Shown here one piece after another: positions 9,335 to 18,740 of a stretch of DNA of 64,000 bases. This DNA comes from Lederbergia citrea (GTDB lineage: Bacteria > Bacillota > Bacilli > Bacillales > Bacillaceae_C), in assembly GCF_018343525.1 (NCBI RefSeq), contig NZ_JAGYPH010000005.1, positions 62,001 to 126,000 on the forward strand, read 5' to 3'. Each line of letters opens with the position of its first letter. Position 1 is the first letter of the stretch. The translations under genes and the position numbers were made by a program. The notes beneath the pieces were generated by a model. That model was given only the letters and a program-made list of their open reading frames with translations. It was not told the DNA's origin and did no database searches.

Positions 9335-9725
9335 TTTCATCCTCCTTATTATATTCATGTGTAGTGCCACCTTTCTTAACGCACACAGTGATTATGTTGC
9401 CTCATAATTTGTTATTTATTCTCAATGATATATCTCTTAATTTGTTATTTTTATTAGAGAAACCAAAAATAACGTCTCACGTTAAGAAAGCGTTGATGGA
9501 AAATGGCAGGAAAACCTTTATGTTATTTAGAAAAAGGATGTTAAATGAGGAGCTTGAACGTAGTTATCCTGGATATTTAAAGACGAGGACACAGGGAGTC
9601 ATTTGTTGATCATATAAACATTCCCGATGGACAGTTTTTGGAACAAAGGCACACTGATTGGAATTAGGAACAGGTAAATAAGCTATCACCTGTTCCAGAA
9701 AATTCCTATCAAAAATCAAACATAC
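9335..9725. other. Intergenic region, 391 bp
   Basis: No convincing gene is present. A 9-bp inverted repeat GGAACAGGT/ACCTGTTCC at 9667-9696 may end the DeoR-operon transcript, although its T-run is weak. A plus-strand frame across 9310-9609 has no ribosome binding site or recognisable motif. Confidence 0.5.
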
Positions 9726-10508
9726 TCAAGTAGCAATCCACGTTACCTCATTCTGTTCCAGTTTGGCAGACCAGGATGCAGGTAGTTTTTTGTCACTAAT
9801 AATGACGTCTATCATATTTAAATCAGCAATATGTGAAAAAGATTGCACGCCTATTTTACTATGATCAGCGAGTACAATGACTTCTTTAGATTGGTTGGTT
9901 GCAATTTTTGATATCACAGATTCATTTAAGTCATAGTCACTTATACCAGTATGGATTGAGACTCCGCCGACAGAAAGGAAGGCCTTGTCCACATGAAAAT
10001 TCTTCAACATTTCTTCGCATAAATATCCGCTTACTGACTGCTGATCCGGCGATATTTCACCGCCAAGGATGATTAACTTTCCTCTAAACAATCCTTGAGA
10101 TAAGGACTCTTTTAACAGACTTGCTGTTGGAAGTGAATTAGTGACAATCGTGAGCCCTCTCTTCCCTTCAATAAATCTTGCGAACTCAAGGATTGTTGTC
10201 CCAGTATCCAAAAAAATCGTATTGCCATCTTCAATTAATAATGATGCTTGCTTTCCAATCGCCATTTTCGCGTCACGATTAATAATTTGACGCTCCTGAT
10301 ATGGTGGTTCTCCATCATCATATGATATTTTCACAGCTCCACCGTATACTCTCTTGATTTTCTCGGTTTTAACAAGCGTATCTAGGTCTCGACGAATCGT
10401 TTCGCTAGAAACTTGCAGCTGCTCTGCTAAAGCGAGAACTTGTACCTTGCCTTGAGTATCTAGTTCCTCCAATATAATTTTTTTTCTTTCTTCAGCTAAC
10501 AGTGACAA
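9726..10508 (-). CDS. DeoR-family transcriptional regulator
   Basis: A 260-residue sugar-phosphate-responsive regulator. Residues 1-60 form a winged helix with the family signature LQVSSETIRRDLDTL and the following RVYGGAV. The rest is the ribose-isomerase-like sensor domain (DTGTTILEFAR, then VVTNSLPTASLL). TTG at 10508 is the start, seven bases after GAGGTG. It is the last gene of the ABC importer and phosphatase operon and probably regulates it; DeoR proteins usually answer to phosphorylated sugars. Repeated GTTGTTG motifs over the operon promoter are candidate sites. Confidence 0.92.
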   Translation of the reverse strand: MSLLAEERKKIILEELDTQGKVQVLALAEQLQVSSETIRRDLDTLVKTEKIKRVYGGAVKISYDDGEPPYQERQIINRDAKMAIGKQASLLIEDGNTIFLDTGTTILEFARFIEGKRGLTIVTNSLPTASLLKESLSQGLFRGKLIILGGEISPDQQSVSGYLCEEMLKNFHVDKAFLSVGGVSIHTGISDYDLNESVISKIATNQSKEVIVLADHSKIGVQSFSHIADLNMIDVIISDKKLPASWSAKLEQNEVTWIAT

Positions 10509-10567
10509 TCATATTCACCTCTCTTTGGAAAAGACGTGGACCAATGGGTCTCACGCCTAAATTTTTC

Positions 10568-11578
10568 TCAACAGACTATAAACTCAATTGGATGTTTTAG
10601 CTTTTTTCTTTGTTTAAAGGTTGTGACTTCATCAATCCCTAATTTCTTCAATATATCTAATTGCTCTGCAGCATAATTTCCGAGATCATCAGGAAAATGA
10701 GCGTCGGAGGAAATTGTCATCTCAACCTTATTTTCGGCTAAAATTTTTAAAAATGTAGGACTAGGACACATTTCTTTGATTGGATACCGATAATAGAGTC
10801 CAGCGTTGATTTCCGTTGCTAAATCCAGCTCGCTTAATTTTTTTGCGATTCGTTCATAAAAAGGAATTAATTCTTCCTCGTTAGGGCGATAGCCGAATAA
10901 TTTTATATTATCCAGATGAGCAATAAAATCAAATAACCTAGATGAAATTGCGTTCTCGACCAGATTAAAAAATTCTTCATAAAGTGTATATAAGTCGTGA
11001 TTTAAAAAGAGTTCTTGTGTTTGTGGATTATCGAATCCCCATCCATCAAGGAAATGAACGGAGCCGATGATATAATCATATTGATTTTCTTTAAGAATCC
11101 CAGCTAGTTCTTCCTCTCCATTTAGAAAATAATCTGCTTCCAAACCTAATCGAAGTTCGATTCCTTCTTCCATCCACTTTGGCTTTGCGTTTTCTATTAA
11201 CTCGATAAAACTTTGAATTGATTCAACACAAACTTTATCTAGCCAGCTTCTTTGAAGCTTACCAAGCTCATCATTTCTTAAATACATATGTTTTTCATAA
11301 TATGGTTTATATTCTTTGAAGCGGTACAGATGGTCAACAATACCTACTTCCTTAAGGTCCAAACGTTTAGCCTGTTCCAAATATAGATCCAGCCACTCTT
11401 CAGAAAACGGTCCATGTTCTATGCGTTTTCCTAATGTTGCCAACGCCTCTTTTAACCATTCACGAGTATGTGCTTCGTGCTGTGAATCATTAAAATGATC
11501 GATTGCATCGAATGTTCTTTTTAACCATCTTGAAGAGTATGGCCCTTCTTCAAGATGAAAATGATAATCTACCTTCAA
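10568..11578 (-). CDS. PHP-domain phosphoesterase (histidinol-phosphatase-like)
   Basis: A 336-residue metal-dependent phosphatase of the PHP family. The metal-binding motifs are in order: DYHFHLEEG at the N terminus, EADYF in the middle, GSVHFLDGW, HLDNIKLFG, and SSDAHFPDDLG near the C terminus. It is longer than typical HisK-type histidinol phosphatase (about 265 residues) and no his genes are near. In this operon it more likely dephosphorylates the imported compound or a product of it. TTG at 11578 follows GGGTGAAG. It lies 24 bp after the metallophosphoesterase gene. Confidence 0.85.
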   Translation of the reverse strand: MKVDYHFHLEEGPYSSRWLKRTFDAIDHFNDSQHEAHTREWLKEALATLGKRIEHGPFSEEWLDLYLEQAKRLDLKEVGIVDHLYRFKEYKPYYEKHMYLRNDELGKLQRSWLDKVCVESIQSFIELIENAKPKWMEEGIELRLGLEADYFLNGEEELAGILKENQYDYIIGSVHFLDGWGFDNPQTQELFLNHDLYTLYEEFFNLVENAISSRLFDFIAHLDNIKLFGYRPNEEELIPFYERIAKKLSELDLATEINAGLYYRYPIKEMCPSPTFLKILAENKVEMTISSDAHFPDDLGNYAAEQLDILKKLGIDEVTTFKQRKKLKHPIEFIVC

Positions 11579-11602
11579 ATTACTTCACCCTTTGTAAAAT
11601 AT

Positions 11603-12529
11603 TTATCCTTTATTTTCACTATGGCTGTAATAAGAAATCTTTTCACCATTATCAAGACGGATCCAAGTATCGAACCTTCTTTCCCCCTCATAAAGTTGAA
11701 TGATTCTTGCACCACGTTGAAGGTCACCATAGCAGTGATAACCACTGACACGACCGTAGCAAAGGGAGATATTATATAACTTTCCACAATAATCATTGTC
11801 ATGGTCATGTCCTACAAAAGTTCCCATTACATCTTTCGCTTCCAGCATGGCTGTAAACAATCCACTATTTATTTTTGGCGAAGAAACATCTTCACCTTTA
11901 TTCCCGGAAAACTTACCATCCTGGAGCAAATATTTATATTCCGGCAATGGAATATGAAAGAATGCTAACGCAGGAATTGGATTGTTTTTTATTGCTTCAT
12001 ATTTTTGTGACTCAGATACGAACCAATTCACCTGATCTTGATGAATCCATTCATAACCTCCAACGGAATCGGGAGCGAGGGCACCGGAATCTAAAAAATA
12101 TAATATGGCCTCATTATGGTCCGATTCAGAAGATTGAATGGTAAGAGTATAATTGCCTACTCCATTTATTTCCTTTGGACCGCTCTCAGACAGGGACATA
12201 GGATAATCTTTTTCAATAGTATGTAATTCAAGTCTTGTGATATTTTCTTCGGAATCATGATTTCCAAATACTACTGCAAACGGTAAATCATATTGAGATA
12301 CATGATCTAAAACCCTTCTATAAGTAATATCTGGCTCATCAATACCCTCACTCCAAATTTGATCGCCTGTAAAGACAATCAAATCAGGTTTTTCTGCTTG
12401 TATGGTATCGTCAATAAGTTTAAAGGTGCGTGCATCTTTTTCGTGATGAATGTCCGGTCCGACATGTAAATCAGTAAACTGGATGATTTTAAATGAATGG
12501 TCTTCGCGAAATTGTAGTTTTGATTTCAT
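11603..12529 (-). CDS. Calcineurin-like metallophosphoesterase
   Basis: A 308-residue phosphoesterase with all family metal motifs: FTDLHVG, FTGDQIW, FGNHDSE, AFFHIPLPEY and FVGHDHDND. No signal peptide is visible, so it should act in the cytoplasm. The ATG at 12529 has an AAGGAG site; a longer frame to 12637 would overlap the upstream permease gene. It resembles the Dcr2/YkuE-like branch. In the operon it follows the importer by 16 bp and precedes the PHP enzyme, which suggests stepwise phosphate or phosphodiester removal from the imported substrate. Confidence 0.9.
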   Translation of the reverse strand: MKSKLQFREDHSFKIIQFTDLHVGPDIHHEKDARTFKLIDDTIQAEKPDLIVFTGDQIWSEGIDEPDITYRRVLDHVSQYDLPFAVVFGNHDSEENITRLELHTIEKDYPMSLSESGPKEINGVGNYTLTIQSSESDHNEAILYFLDSGALAPDSVGGYEWIHQDQVNWFVSESQKYEAIKNNPIPALAFFHIPLPEYKYLLQDGKFSGNKGEDVSSPKINSGLFTAMLEAKDVMGTFVGHDHDNDYCGKLYNISLCYGRVSGYHCYGDLQRGARIIQLYEGERRFDTWIRLDNGEKISYYSHSENKG

Positions 12530-12545
12530 GTTTATTTTCTCCTTC

Positions 12546-13454
12546 TTATTCCTTAACAGACCCAATATTGACACCTTTGATGAAATGTTTTTGTAAGAAT
12601 GGATATACAAGAATAATTGGCGTAACGACAATAACAATCGTCGCCATTTTTAGTGATTCACCTGTAATATGAACTTTTTCTACTAAATCATAGTGAGTAG
12701 ATGATGAGCGCAGCAATGCTTTTTGCAATGCTTCTTGTCTCGTAAGCATTTCCTGAAGCAAGGTGGACAATGGTTTTAATGATTGGTCACGCACATAGAA
12801 TGATCCAGAAAACCAGTCATTCCAATGTCCCACTGCATTAAATAAACTAATCGCTGCAATGACTGGGATACTCATCGGCAAGATAATCTTGAAAAAGATC
12901 GCTAAATCTGAACATCCATCAATTCTTGCTGCTTCTTCTACACTATCGGGAATTTGATTAAAAAATGTTCTCATAATAATGATATTCCAGACACTATACA
13001 ACGAGGGAATAATATATACCCATATACTATTAGTTAGATGCAGTTCTTTTAAAACCATATAATAGGGTACGATCCCACCACTAAATAACATCGTGAAAAA
13101 GACGAAAAAGGTGATTTGTTTTCTTCCAGGCAATGTTTTGCTTTTTAAAGCATACGCAGCCATGGCCGTTAGAAATACACTTAAAAAGGTACCTAAAATT
13201 GTTCTGAATACGGATATATAAAAGCCACTTACGATATTTGACTGCGAAAATACTTCTTTAAAGTTTTCAAGCGTCCATTCTCTTGGCCAGAAATAAACTC
13301 CGCCTTTTTGCGCATCCACACCACTATTGAATGATAAGGCAAATATGTTGATGAATGGGAGTATAATCGTTAAACAAAAAACAATGACGATGAAGTAGTT
13401 AAAAAATGCAAAAAATCTTTCACCTTTAGACATTTGATAATATTTTTTTTTCAC
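12546..13454 (-). CDS. Carbohydrate ABC transporter permease (LplC/YtcP type)
   Basis: A 302-residue inner-membrane component of a CUT1-type importer with six predicted helices. The cytoplasmic loop that contacts the ATPase is seen as EEAARIDGCSDLAIFFKIILP. It pairs with the other permease at 15309-16283 and the lipoprotein at 13542-15281. No ATPase gene is in the operon; such systems in Bacillus usually borrow a shared ATPase such as MsmX. Confidence 0.93.
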   Translation of the reverse strand: MKKKYYQMSKGERFFAFFNYFIVIVFCLTIILPFINIFALSFNSGVDAQKGGVYFWPREWTLENFKEVFSQSNIVSGFYISVFRTILGTFLSVFLTAMAAYALKSKTLPGRKQITFFVFFTMLFSGGIVPYYMVLKELHLTNSIWVYIIPSLYSVWNIIIMRTFFNQIPDSVEEAARIDGCSDLAIFFKIILPMSIPVIAAISLFNAVGHWNDWFSGSFYVRDQSLKPLSTLLQEMLTRQEALQKALLRSSSTHYDLVEKVHITGESLKMATIVIVVTPIILVYPFLQKHFIKGVNIGSVKE

Positions 13455-13541
13455 GATTTGTCTCTCCTTGGTTAAGAGAAATTATTTTTAAAGGAAGTTC
13501 CTTCTTTTGAGAAGGACGCTTCCCTTTCAAGAGAATAACTA

Positions 13542-15281
13542 TTAATATTTTATTCTAGTTTCTTCATGTTTATCTTTTTCTTCTAAAGTCTGAATATATT
13601 CTTTGAGCCCAGCTCTTTCCAATTGTTTGGCAGCTTCCTTCATGATGTCTTTTGCATCTTCCAGGTTTTTGCTGTAAAATGCGCGCAGTAAGCTTTCATT
13701 ATAATTCTTGAGTGCAATGTCTAAGTCCTCCCCACCTTCAACTTCGAATATAAAGGATCCTGGAGTATAGCCATCTACTATTTTTGCGTCTGCAAATTTT
13801 TCATCGTATTTCCACATTTTAATAATATCCGCGGCGGCTTTATTTACATTAGGTGAGACGGCTTCACCGTATTCCGCTTCTCCAAAATCAGCTTCCCGGT
13901 CAAGATCGGTATACCCTAAATGTTCAGCCCAATAAGAACGAACACCTCTAAAGCCAAGTTCTTTTGCTGCGTCAGGTTCTTTTTCAAGCAAATCAAGCAC
14001 TTCCTGTTTCACCAATGGATTCCCATTCTCATCGAGTGTATAATCACGACCTTCTAAGCCATACCAAGATAATAATTTTCCTTCTCGGCTTGCCAAGTAA
14101 TCCGCAAACTTTACAATATCTTCAGGATTTTTCGTGGTAGATGGAATGGACCAGCCGGAATATCCAGATTTAAAAGCTAATTCCATCTGGTACTCACCTT
14201 CGATCGAGTTTAAAGGCCCTAATGGAATATACTTCATATCGCTATTTTCCGGTACAAAATTATGCATATCTGCAACAATGCCAAACGATTTATTAATGAC
14301 TCCTTCTTTGGCACGATTTTCTTCCATCGTGTAAAATTCAGGATGCATTAATTTTTCTTTCATCAGTTTCTGAACATACTCTATTCTTTTAATCCCATAA
14401 TCGGTTTGACTCTCGTGCTTGATTTTTCCATCCTTGGGATCACGGAAGAATTTTTCACCACTATTGCCTGTCCAAATCATATCCCTATACCATTGGTCAC
14501 GATCCGAGCCACCCCAAATTGTCGGACCAATCGGAGTGATATCCCTTCCATTTTCATCCTTAAAATTGCCCGCTTTGATTTTCTTTGCAAGTTCGTACAT
14601 TTTTTCGGATGTATTGATTTCACTTGGAGTAATTCCCAATTCATCAGCAATATCTTTACGAATATATGGGCCGCCTACATATTTCCTAGATTCATAACCA
14701 GCTTCTCGAGGGATTGTCATGTGAACCATATATGTTGAGCCGTCAAATTCAGGACGGAACATAATATTGTTTTTTGTATCCAAAGGAAGATAATCATCTT
14801 CAAAATACTTGCTATATATTTTTGAATCTTTCATATACGGTGTTAAATCTGTGAACATTCCTTCTCTGGCAGCTTTCAAAAGGACTTGCATTTCCGGACG
14901 TCCACTATTATTTAAATAGTAAGCGATGAAATCCGGTAAATCCCCTGCCGCGATACCCGCCGTTAGTGCCTGCAATGAACTATCCGAAGAAACAGTTTGC
15001 AGTTCTAAAGTGATCCCTGTTCTTTTCTTTAACTCAGCAGCAATTTCTGGATTCATTTCTTTTGACGCATCATCATCACTCATAAATACCAAGCCAGTAA
15101 TCGTCCGATCAGCAATCCAAGTATCAGGCTTATCCCCAGTGTCCTCTGAAGCCTTACTACTAGATTCCTTCTTAGGGCTACAACCCGAAATAAATAACAC
15201 CGCAACCAACGAAAGAATAAACACCTTACCAAAATTCGACAAAAACCGAGGCGTGCCTGTCACCTGTCGAAATTTTTTCAT
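13542..15281 (-). CDS. Extracellular solute-binding lipoprotein (LipO/YtcQ type)
   Basis: A 579-residue high-affinity binding protein anchored by lipid at the lipobox FISGC (about residues 30-34). The mature part begins with a serine/lysine linker and has the large two-lobed fold typical of LplA/YtcQ proteins. The n-region of the signal peptide is unusual. Residues about 4-18 (FRQVTGTPRFLSNFG) are encoded by a dispersed repeat that also occurs at 6622-6662. Removing it leaves the ordinary signal sequence MKKFGKVFILSLVAVLF. The substrate is unknown; the neighbouring phosphatases suggest a phosphorylated sugar or polyol. Confidence 0.93.
   Translation of the reverse strand: MKKFRQVTGTPRFLSNFGKVFILSLVAVLFISGCSPKKESSSKASEDTGDKPDTWIADRTITGLVFMSDDDASKEMNPEIAAELKKRTGITLELQTVSSDSSLQALTAGIAAGDLPDFIAYYLNNSGRPEMQVLLKAAREGMFTDLTPYMKDSKIYSKYFEDDYLPLDTKNNIMFRPEFDGSTYMVHMTIPREAGYESRKYVGGPYIRKDIADELGITPSEINTSEKMYELAKKIKAGNFKDENGRDITPIGPTIWGGSDRDQWYRDMIWTGNSGEKFFRDPKDGKIKHESQTDYGIKRIEYVQKLMKEKLMHPEFYTMEENRAKEGVINKSFGIVADMHNFVPENSDMKYIPLGPLNSIEGEYQMELAFKSGYSGWSIPSTTKNPEDIVKFADYLASREGKLLSWYGLEGRDYTLDENGNPLVKQEVLDLLEKEPDAAKELGFRGVRSYWAEHLGYTDLDREADFGEAEYGEAVSPNVNKAAADIIKMWKYDEKFADAKIVDGYTPGSFIFEVEGGEDLDIALKNYNESLLRAFYSKNLEDAKDIMKEAAKQLERAGLKEYIQTLEEKDKHEETRIKY
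15231..15276. repeat. Dispersed GTGACAGGCAC repeat, copy 2, inside a signal peptide
   Basis: The reverse complement of the element at 6622-6662, with the same TTCGACA/TGTCGAA ends and GGTGACAGGCAC core. It lies in frame in the first codons of the solute-binding lipoprotein gene and adds about 15 residues ahead of the hydrophobic core. Confidence 0.75.
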
Positions 15282-15308
15282 TTTTTTGTCCCCCTTTTTG
15301 TTAAGTTC

Positions 15309-16283
15309 TCACCATAGTGAGGTATCAAATTTGCGTTTGGAAATTGCATTTACTGCTAATACAAGAATTAATCCAATAACACCCTGCAGCATCCCTACTG
15401 CTGTTGCATATCCAAATTGACCGCCTTGGAGACCTACGCGTATCACATAAGTATCAATAATCTCGGCCACCTCAGCATTTCCCGGCGTTTTTAATAAATA
15501 AATTTGATCAAATCCTGCAGATAGAATATTTCCTAAAGACAAGATAAACAAAATAATAATGGTCGGTCTTATACCTGGGAGAGTAATATGCCATATTTGT
15601 CTCAACTTATTTGCCCCATCCATTTTTGCTGCTTCATAATATTCCGGGTTTATTCCTGCTATCGCTGCAAAATAAATAATTGAGCTCCAGCCAATTTCCT
15701 TCCAAACATGACTCCAAAACATAACGGAATAGAAATAATCCTTTTCCATTAAGAAGAACTTATCACCCGCCCCTCCAAAATGTTTAATGACTTGGTTTAA
15801 TAAACCAATATCAGGTGCTAAAACCCGTTGCAAAAGCCCTACAATAATAACCCAAGATAAAAAGTGAGGAAGATAAGTGATACTTTGAAAGAGGTTTCTC
15901 ATTTTATTGCTTTTCATTTCATTGAACATTATTGCTAAAAATATTGGAAAGGGAAGTCCTAAAAATAATTTCATGGAACTAATAATTAGTGTATTTTTGA
16001 TGAATACCCAGCTTTGAGGATCATTAAAAAATCTTTGAAAATATGTAAAACCAACCCATTCTCCTCCCCAAATGCCGGTGTTAAATTTGAATTCTTTAAA
16101 TGCCAAAACTAGACCAGCCATTGGAAGATAGGAAAAGAGAATAAAAAAAGTGATACATGGGAGTAACATCAAATACAGTTGGTTATGACGCCAAATGCTT
16201 TTCCAGCCTAGTTTCATCTTACTTGGGACCTTTACATTAGATGTAAGAGGATACTTTTCTCTAATAGTCTTCACTTTCATCAC
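15309..16283 (-). CDS. Carbohydrate ABC transporter permease (LplB/YteP type)
   Basis: First gene of the operon: a 324-residue permease with six helices after a cytoplasmic N-terminal arm. The ATPase-contact loop reads YYEAAKMDGANKLRQIWHIT. The LplB-type N terminus (YLMLLPCITFFILFSYLPM) is clear. GGAAAGGTG precedes ATG at 16283. Partner of the permease at 12546-13454. Confidence 0.93.
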   Translation of the reverse strand: MMKVKTIREKYPLTSNVKVPSKMKLGWKSIWRHNQLYLMLLPCITFFILFSYLPMAGLVLAFKEFKFNTGIWGGEWVGFTYFQRFFNDPQSWVFIKNTLIISSMKLFLGLPFPIFLAIMFNEMKSNKMRNLFQSITYLPHFLSWVIIVGLLQRVLAPDIGLLNQVIKHFGGAGDKFFLMEKDYFYSVMFWSHVWKEIGWSSIIYFAAIAGINPEYYEAAKMDGANKLRQIWHITLPGIRPTIIILFILSLGNILSAGFDQIYLLKTPGNAEVAEIIDTYVIRVGLQGGQFGYATAVGMLQGVIGLILVLAVNAISKRKFDTSLW

Positions 16284-16288
16284 CTTTC

Positions 16289-16302
16289 CGCAAACGCATA
16301 CA
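16289..16302 (+). promoter_or_regulatory. Possible CcpA (cre) site
   Basis: CGCAAACGCATACA differs from the cre core TGNAANCGNNNNCA only at the first base. It lies in the leader of the ABC operon, where CcpA could act as a roadblock. Weak evidence on its own. Confidence 0.3.
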
Positions 16303-16344
16303 TGTTTTTAATTAATAAAAGTTCCCTTTTCATCTCTCCTTTGC

Positions 16345-16386
16345 GTTGTTGTGATATCTTCTTTTTTGTTGTTGTTTTTTGTTGTG
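16345..16386. promoter_or_regulatory. Repeated GTTGTTG motifs, candidate DeoR operator
   Basis: On the plus strand GTTGTTGTG (16345-16353), GTTGTTG (16368-16374) and GTTGTG (16381-16386) are direct repeats with nothing comparable nearby. They begin just downstream of the predicted -10 box. DeoR-family operators are often short direct repeats, so these are the best candidates for autoregulation of the operon. Confidence 0.45.
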
Positions 16387-16391
16387 TTTTT

Positions 16392-16421
16392 ATTATATAT
16401 ATTTGTTTAATATTCTGTCAA
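16392..16421 (-). promoter_or_regulatory. Predicted promoter of the ABC/phosphatase operon
   Basis: On the minus strand a perfect TTGACA (16416-16421) and a perfect TATAAT (16392-16397) are 18 bp apart, about 110 bp upstream of the first permease. Confidence 0.75.
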
Positions 16422-16550
16422 ACGGAATTTTAAAACTTTACAGACTCTTAACAATGGATCATTGTCCGTTAATACTAAATTAAACAAAATAAAACAATAG
16501 AAAAGTAAACGAATCCACAACAACCACATCATTTTTTATTTAAGAAATAA

Positions 16551-16585
16551 AAAAAGACTACCCAAGAAAAATTCTCGGGTAGTCT
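16551..16585 (-). terminator. Terminator of the LtaS-like gene
   Basis: The stem AGACTACCC/GGGTAGTCT is followed on the minus strand by a T-run, about 15 bp after the stop codon. Confidence 0.85.
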
Positions 16586-16599
16586 CTTATTTATTTCAT

Positions 16600-18552
16600 T
16601 TACTCATTCGATTTGTTATCTTTCGTATTACTATAGTTGTATAGTGATCGATCGACTGGAATGAAGTCTTTAGGAGTGTAGAAGCGTAATAAATCGGCAG
16701 TCACTACTCTATCGGAAAGAGATAATTTATATTCTACCGCTTCCTGATATTTTTTAGCTTCTTCCATCCTGTCCTCTTCTAATTCCATTCCCGTCTCTGA
16801 ATCATAGAATTTACCATCGACTGACGTAATTGTGGAACTGACAAAATCACCATTTCGGAATGGAATAAGTTCGTCGTGGTCTTCAGATAATAAATCTGTA
16901 CCAAATTGCACATACTCTTTTGTATCTATTCCGAGTAAGTGAAGCAACGTTGGAAGAAGATCTATTTGTCCACCATATTCGTGATTCACGCCACCTTCCA
17001 TACCTGGGACACGAATGAATAATGGTACTCGTTGTAAACCGGTACTTTCAAATGGTGTAATTTCTTTATCAAGAACTTGTTCCATTGCTTTATTATGATT
17101 TTTCGAAATTCCATAATGGTCACCGTACATAATAATAATGGAATTATCGTATAATCCGGATTCCTTCAAGTATACAAAGAATTGCTCTAACGCTTCGTCC
17201 GCATAACGAGCTGTCTGGAAATATCTATCTACAGAACCATCACCTGTTGTATGCGGTCCAATCGTTGCATCTTCTTCATCAATTGGATACGGAAAGTGAT
17301 GCGATACCGTAATAAACTTTGTATAAAATGGTTGAGGCAATGTTTCCAAGAGTGGAATAGATTCCTCGAAAAACGGTTTATCTTTTAAGCCATAAGGTGC
17401 CATGTTTTCAGAGTTCATATCATAGTAGCTTGAATCGAAAAAATGGTTAAATCCAAACGATTTATAAATTTCATTACGATTCCAAAAGCTGCCTGAATTC
17501 CCATGGAACACTGCTGACGTATAGCCGTGTTGACCTAAAATAGCCGGAGCTGCTTGGTATGTGTTTAAACCTTTTGTTGTAAATGCTGCACCTTGTGGTA
17601 ATCCATATAATGAATTTTCCAACATAAATTCGGCGTCAGCCGTTTTTCCTTGCGCTGTTTGATGGAAGAAATTATCGAAGTATAATGTATTTCCTTCCTT
17701 CGTCAATGAATTTAAGAACGGTGTAACTTCTTCTCCATGCAATTTATAATTAATCAAGAAGTTTTGAATGGATTCAAGATGTAAATAAATCACATTCATT
17801 CCTTTGCCGATGCCAAAGTACTCGGGATTAGGCTTAGCATAATTCGATTTTGTATAGTTAATGACTTCTGTCATATCGTCGCTACTTGCCGTAGCCCTTT
17901 GAGCGGATGCTTTCGTACTTTGAACCGCATCGTATATTGTGTAATTGTACATACCTAAATATTTCACAATATAATTTCGGTCAAATCCTCTTGTCAATAA
18001 TTGAGGACGATCCGTTTCAGCTAAACCGAGATTTGCACTAGAAAAAGCCAGTGCCAATAAAAATACCGCTAAAACCTTTTGACGATTCATGTTTTTAACT
18101 TCAATTTTCACCACACGAAATGCTAGTAAAGCAATCAAAAGGACAGTATCCAAGAAGAATAAAAAGTCATAAGGCTTTAAAAGAGTAGCTACACTTCCGC
18201 TTACATCGCCAAAATTTTGTGTCTGACTTAAAGTTGGTAAAGTGATAAAATCATTAAAGAATCGGTAATACAAAACATTTGCAAATAAAAGGAATGATAA
18301 AAAGAAGTGAATGACGATTAAGTAAATATACTTCTTTCGACCTTTAAAAAACATAGAAAAACTTAAAAACAATAAGGAAGATCCTAAAGGATTTATAAAC
18401 AATAGAAATTTTTGTAATGAATTTTCAACGCCTAAATTAAACTGTGTCAATTGAGTTAAGTATGTCTTCATCCAAAGAAAGAATACTGCAACAAAGAAAA
18501 AGCCAATATATTTATTAAAAATACTTTGACCTTTTTCGGACAAGTTATTCAT
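16600..18552 (-). CDS. ltaS: Lipoteichoic acid synthase (LtaS family)
   Basis: A membrane enzyme that polymerises glycerol phosphate from phosphatidylglycerol onto the glycolipid anchor of lipoteichoic acid. About five N-terminal helices occupy residues 10-190 and are followed by an extracellular sulfatase-like domain. The nucleophile threonine is in AQGKTADAEF, and metal motifs include YLHLESIQ and IMYGDHYG. ATG at 18552 lies eight bases after AGGAGG. About 650 residues is standard. Bacillus species carry several paralogues (LtaS, YfnI, YqgS, YvgJ), and I cannot tell which this is; YvgJ-type primases share the architecture. Confidence 0.93.
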   Translation of the reverse strand: MNNLSEKGQSIFNKYIGFFFVAVFFLWMKTYLTQLTQFNLGVENSLQKFLLFINPLGSSLLFLSFSMFFKGRKKYIYLIVIHFFLSFLLFANVLYYRFFNDFITLPTLSQTQNFGDVSGSVATLLKPYDFLFFLDTVLLIALLAFRVVKIEVKNMNRQKVLAVFLLALAFSSANLGLAETDRPQLLTRGFDRNYIVKYLGMYNYTIYDAVQSTKASAQRATASSDDMTEVINYTKSNYAKPNPEYFGIGKGMNVIYLHLESIQNFLINYKLHGEEVTPFLNSLTKEGNTLYFDNFFHQTAQGKTADAEFMLENSLYGLPQGAAFTTKGLNTYQAAPAILGQHGYTSAVFHGNSGSFWNRNEIYKSFGFNHFFDSSYYDMNSENMAPYGLKDKPFFEESIPLLETLPQPFYTKFITVSHHFPYPIDEEDATIGPHTTGDGSVDRYFQTARYADEALEQFFVYLKESGLYDNSIIIMYGDHYGISKNHNKAMEQVLDKEITPFESTGLQRVPLFIRVPGMEGGVNHEYGGQIDLLPTLLHLLGIDTKEYVQFGTDLLSEDHDELIPFRNGDFVSSTITSVDGKFYDSETGMELEEDRMEEAKKYQEAVEYKLSLSDRVVTADLLRFYTPKDFIPVDRSLYNYSNTKDNKSNE

Positions 18553-18740
18553 TTTATACCTACCTCCTAGCACATTATTATAACATATTTGGCATTAGTT
18601 TTCTAATAGCCAATAAATCTAGTATTTATCTTAACTGTTAAATATGAACAAATTATGAATAAGCAACGAAAAAAAGATAACAAGGGAATTTTACTCCTTT
18701 TTATTGAAATGTCAAGCCCTTGAGTAATATTTTCATTGAC

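Noticed and set aside
9310..9609. Plus-strand frame of 99 codons
   Set aside because: No ribosome binding site, low-complexity hydrophobic start, overlap with the start of the DUF3231 gene and no recognisable motif.
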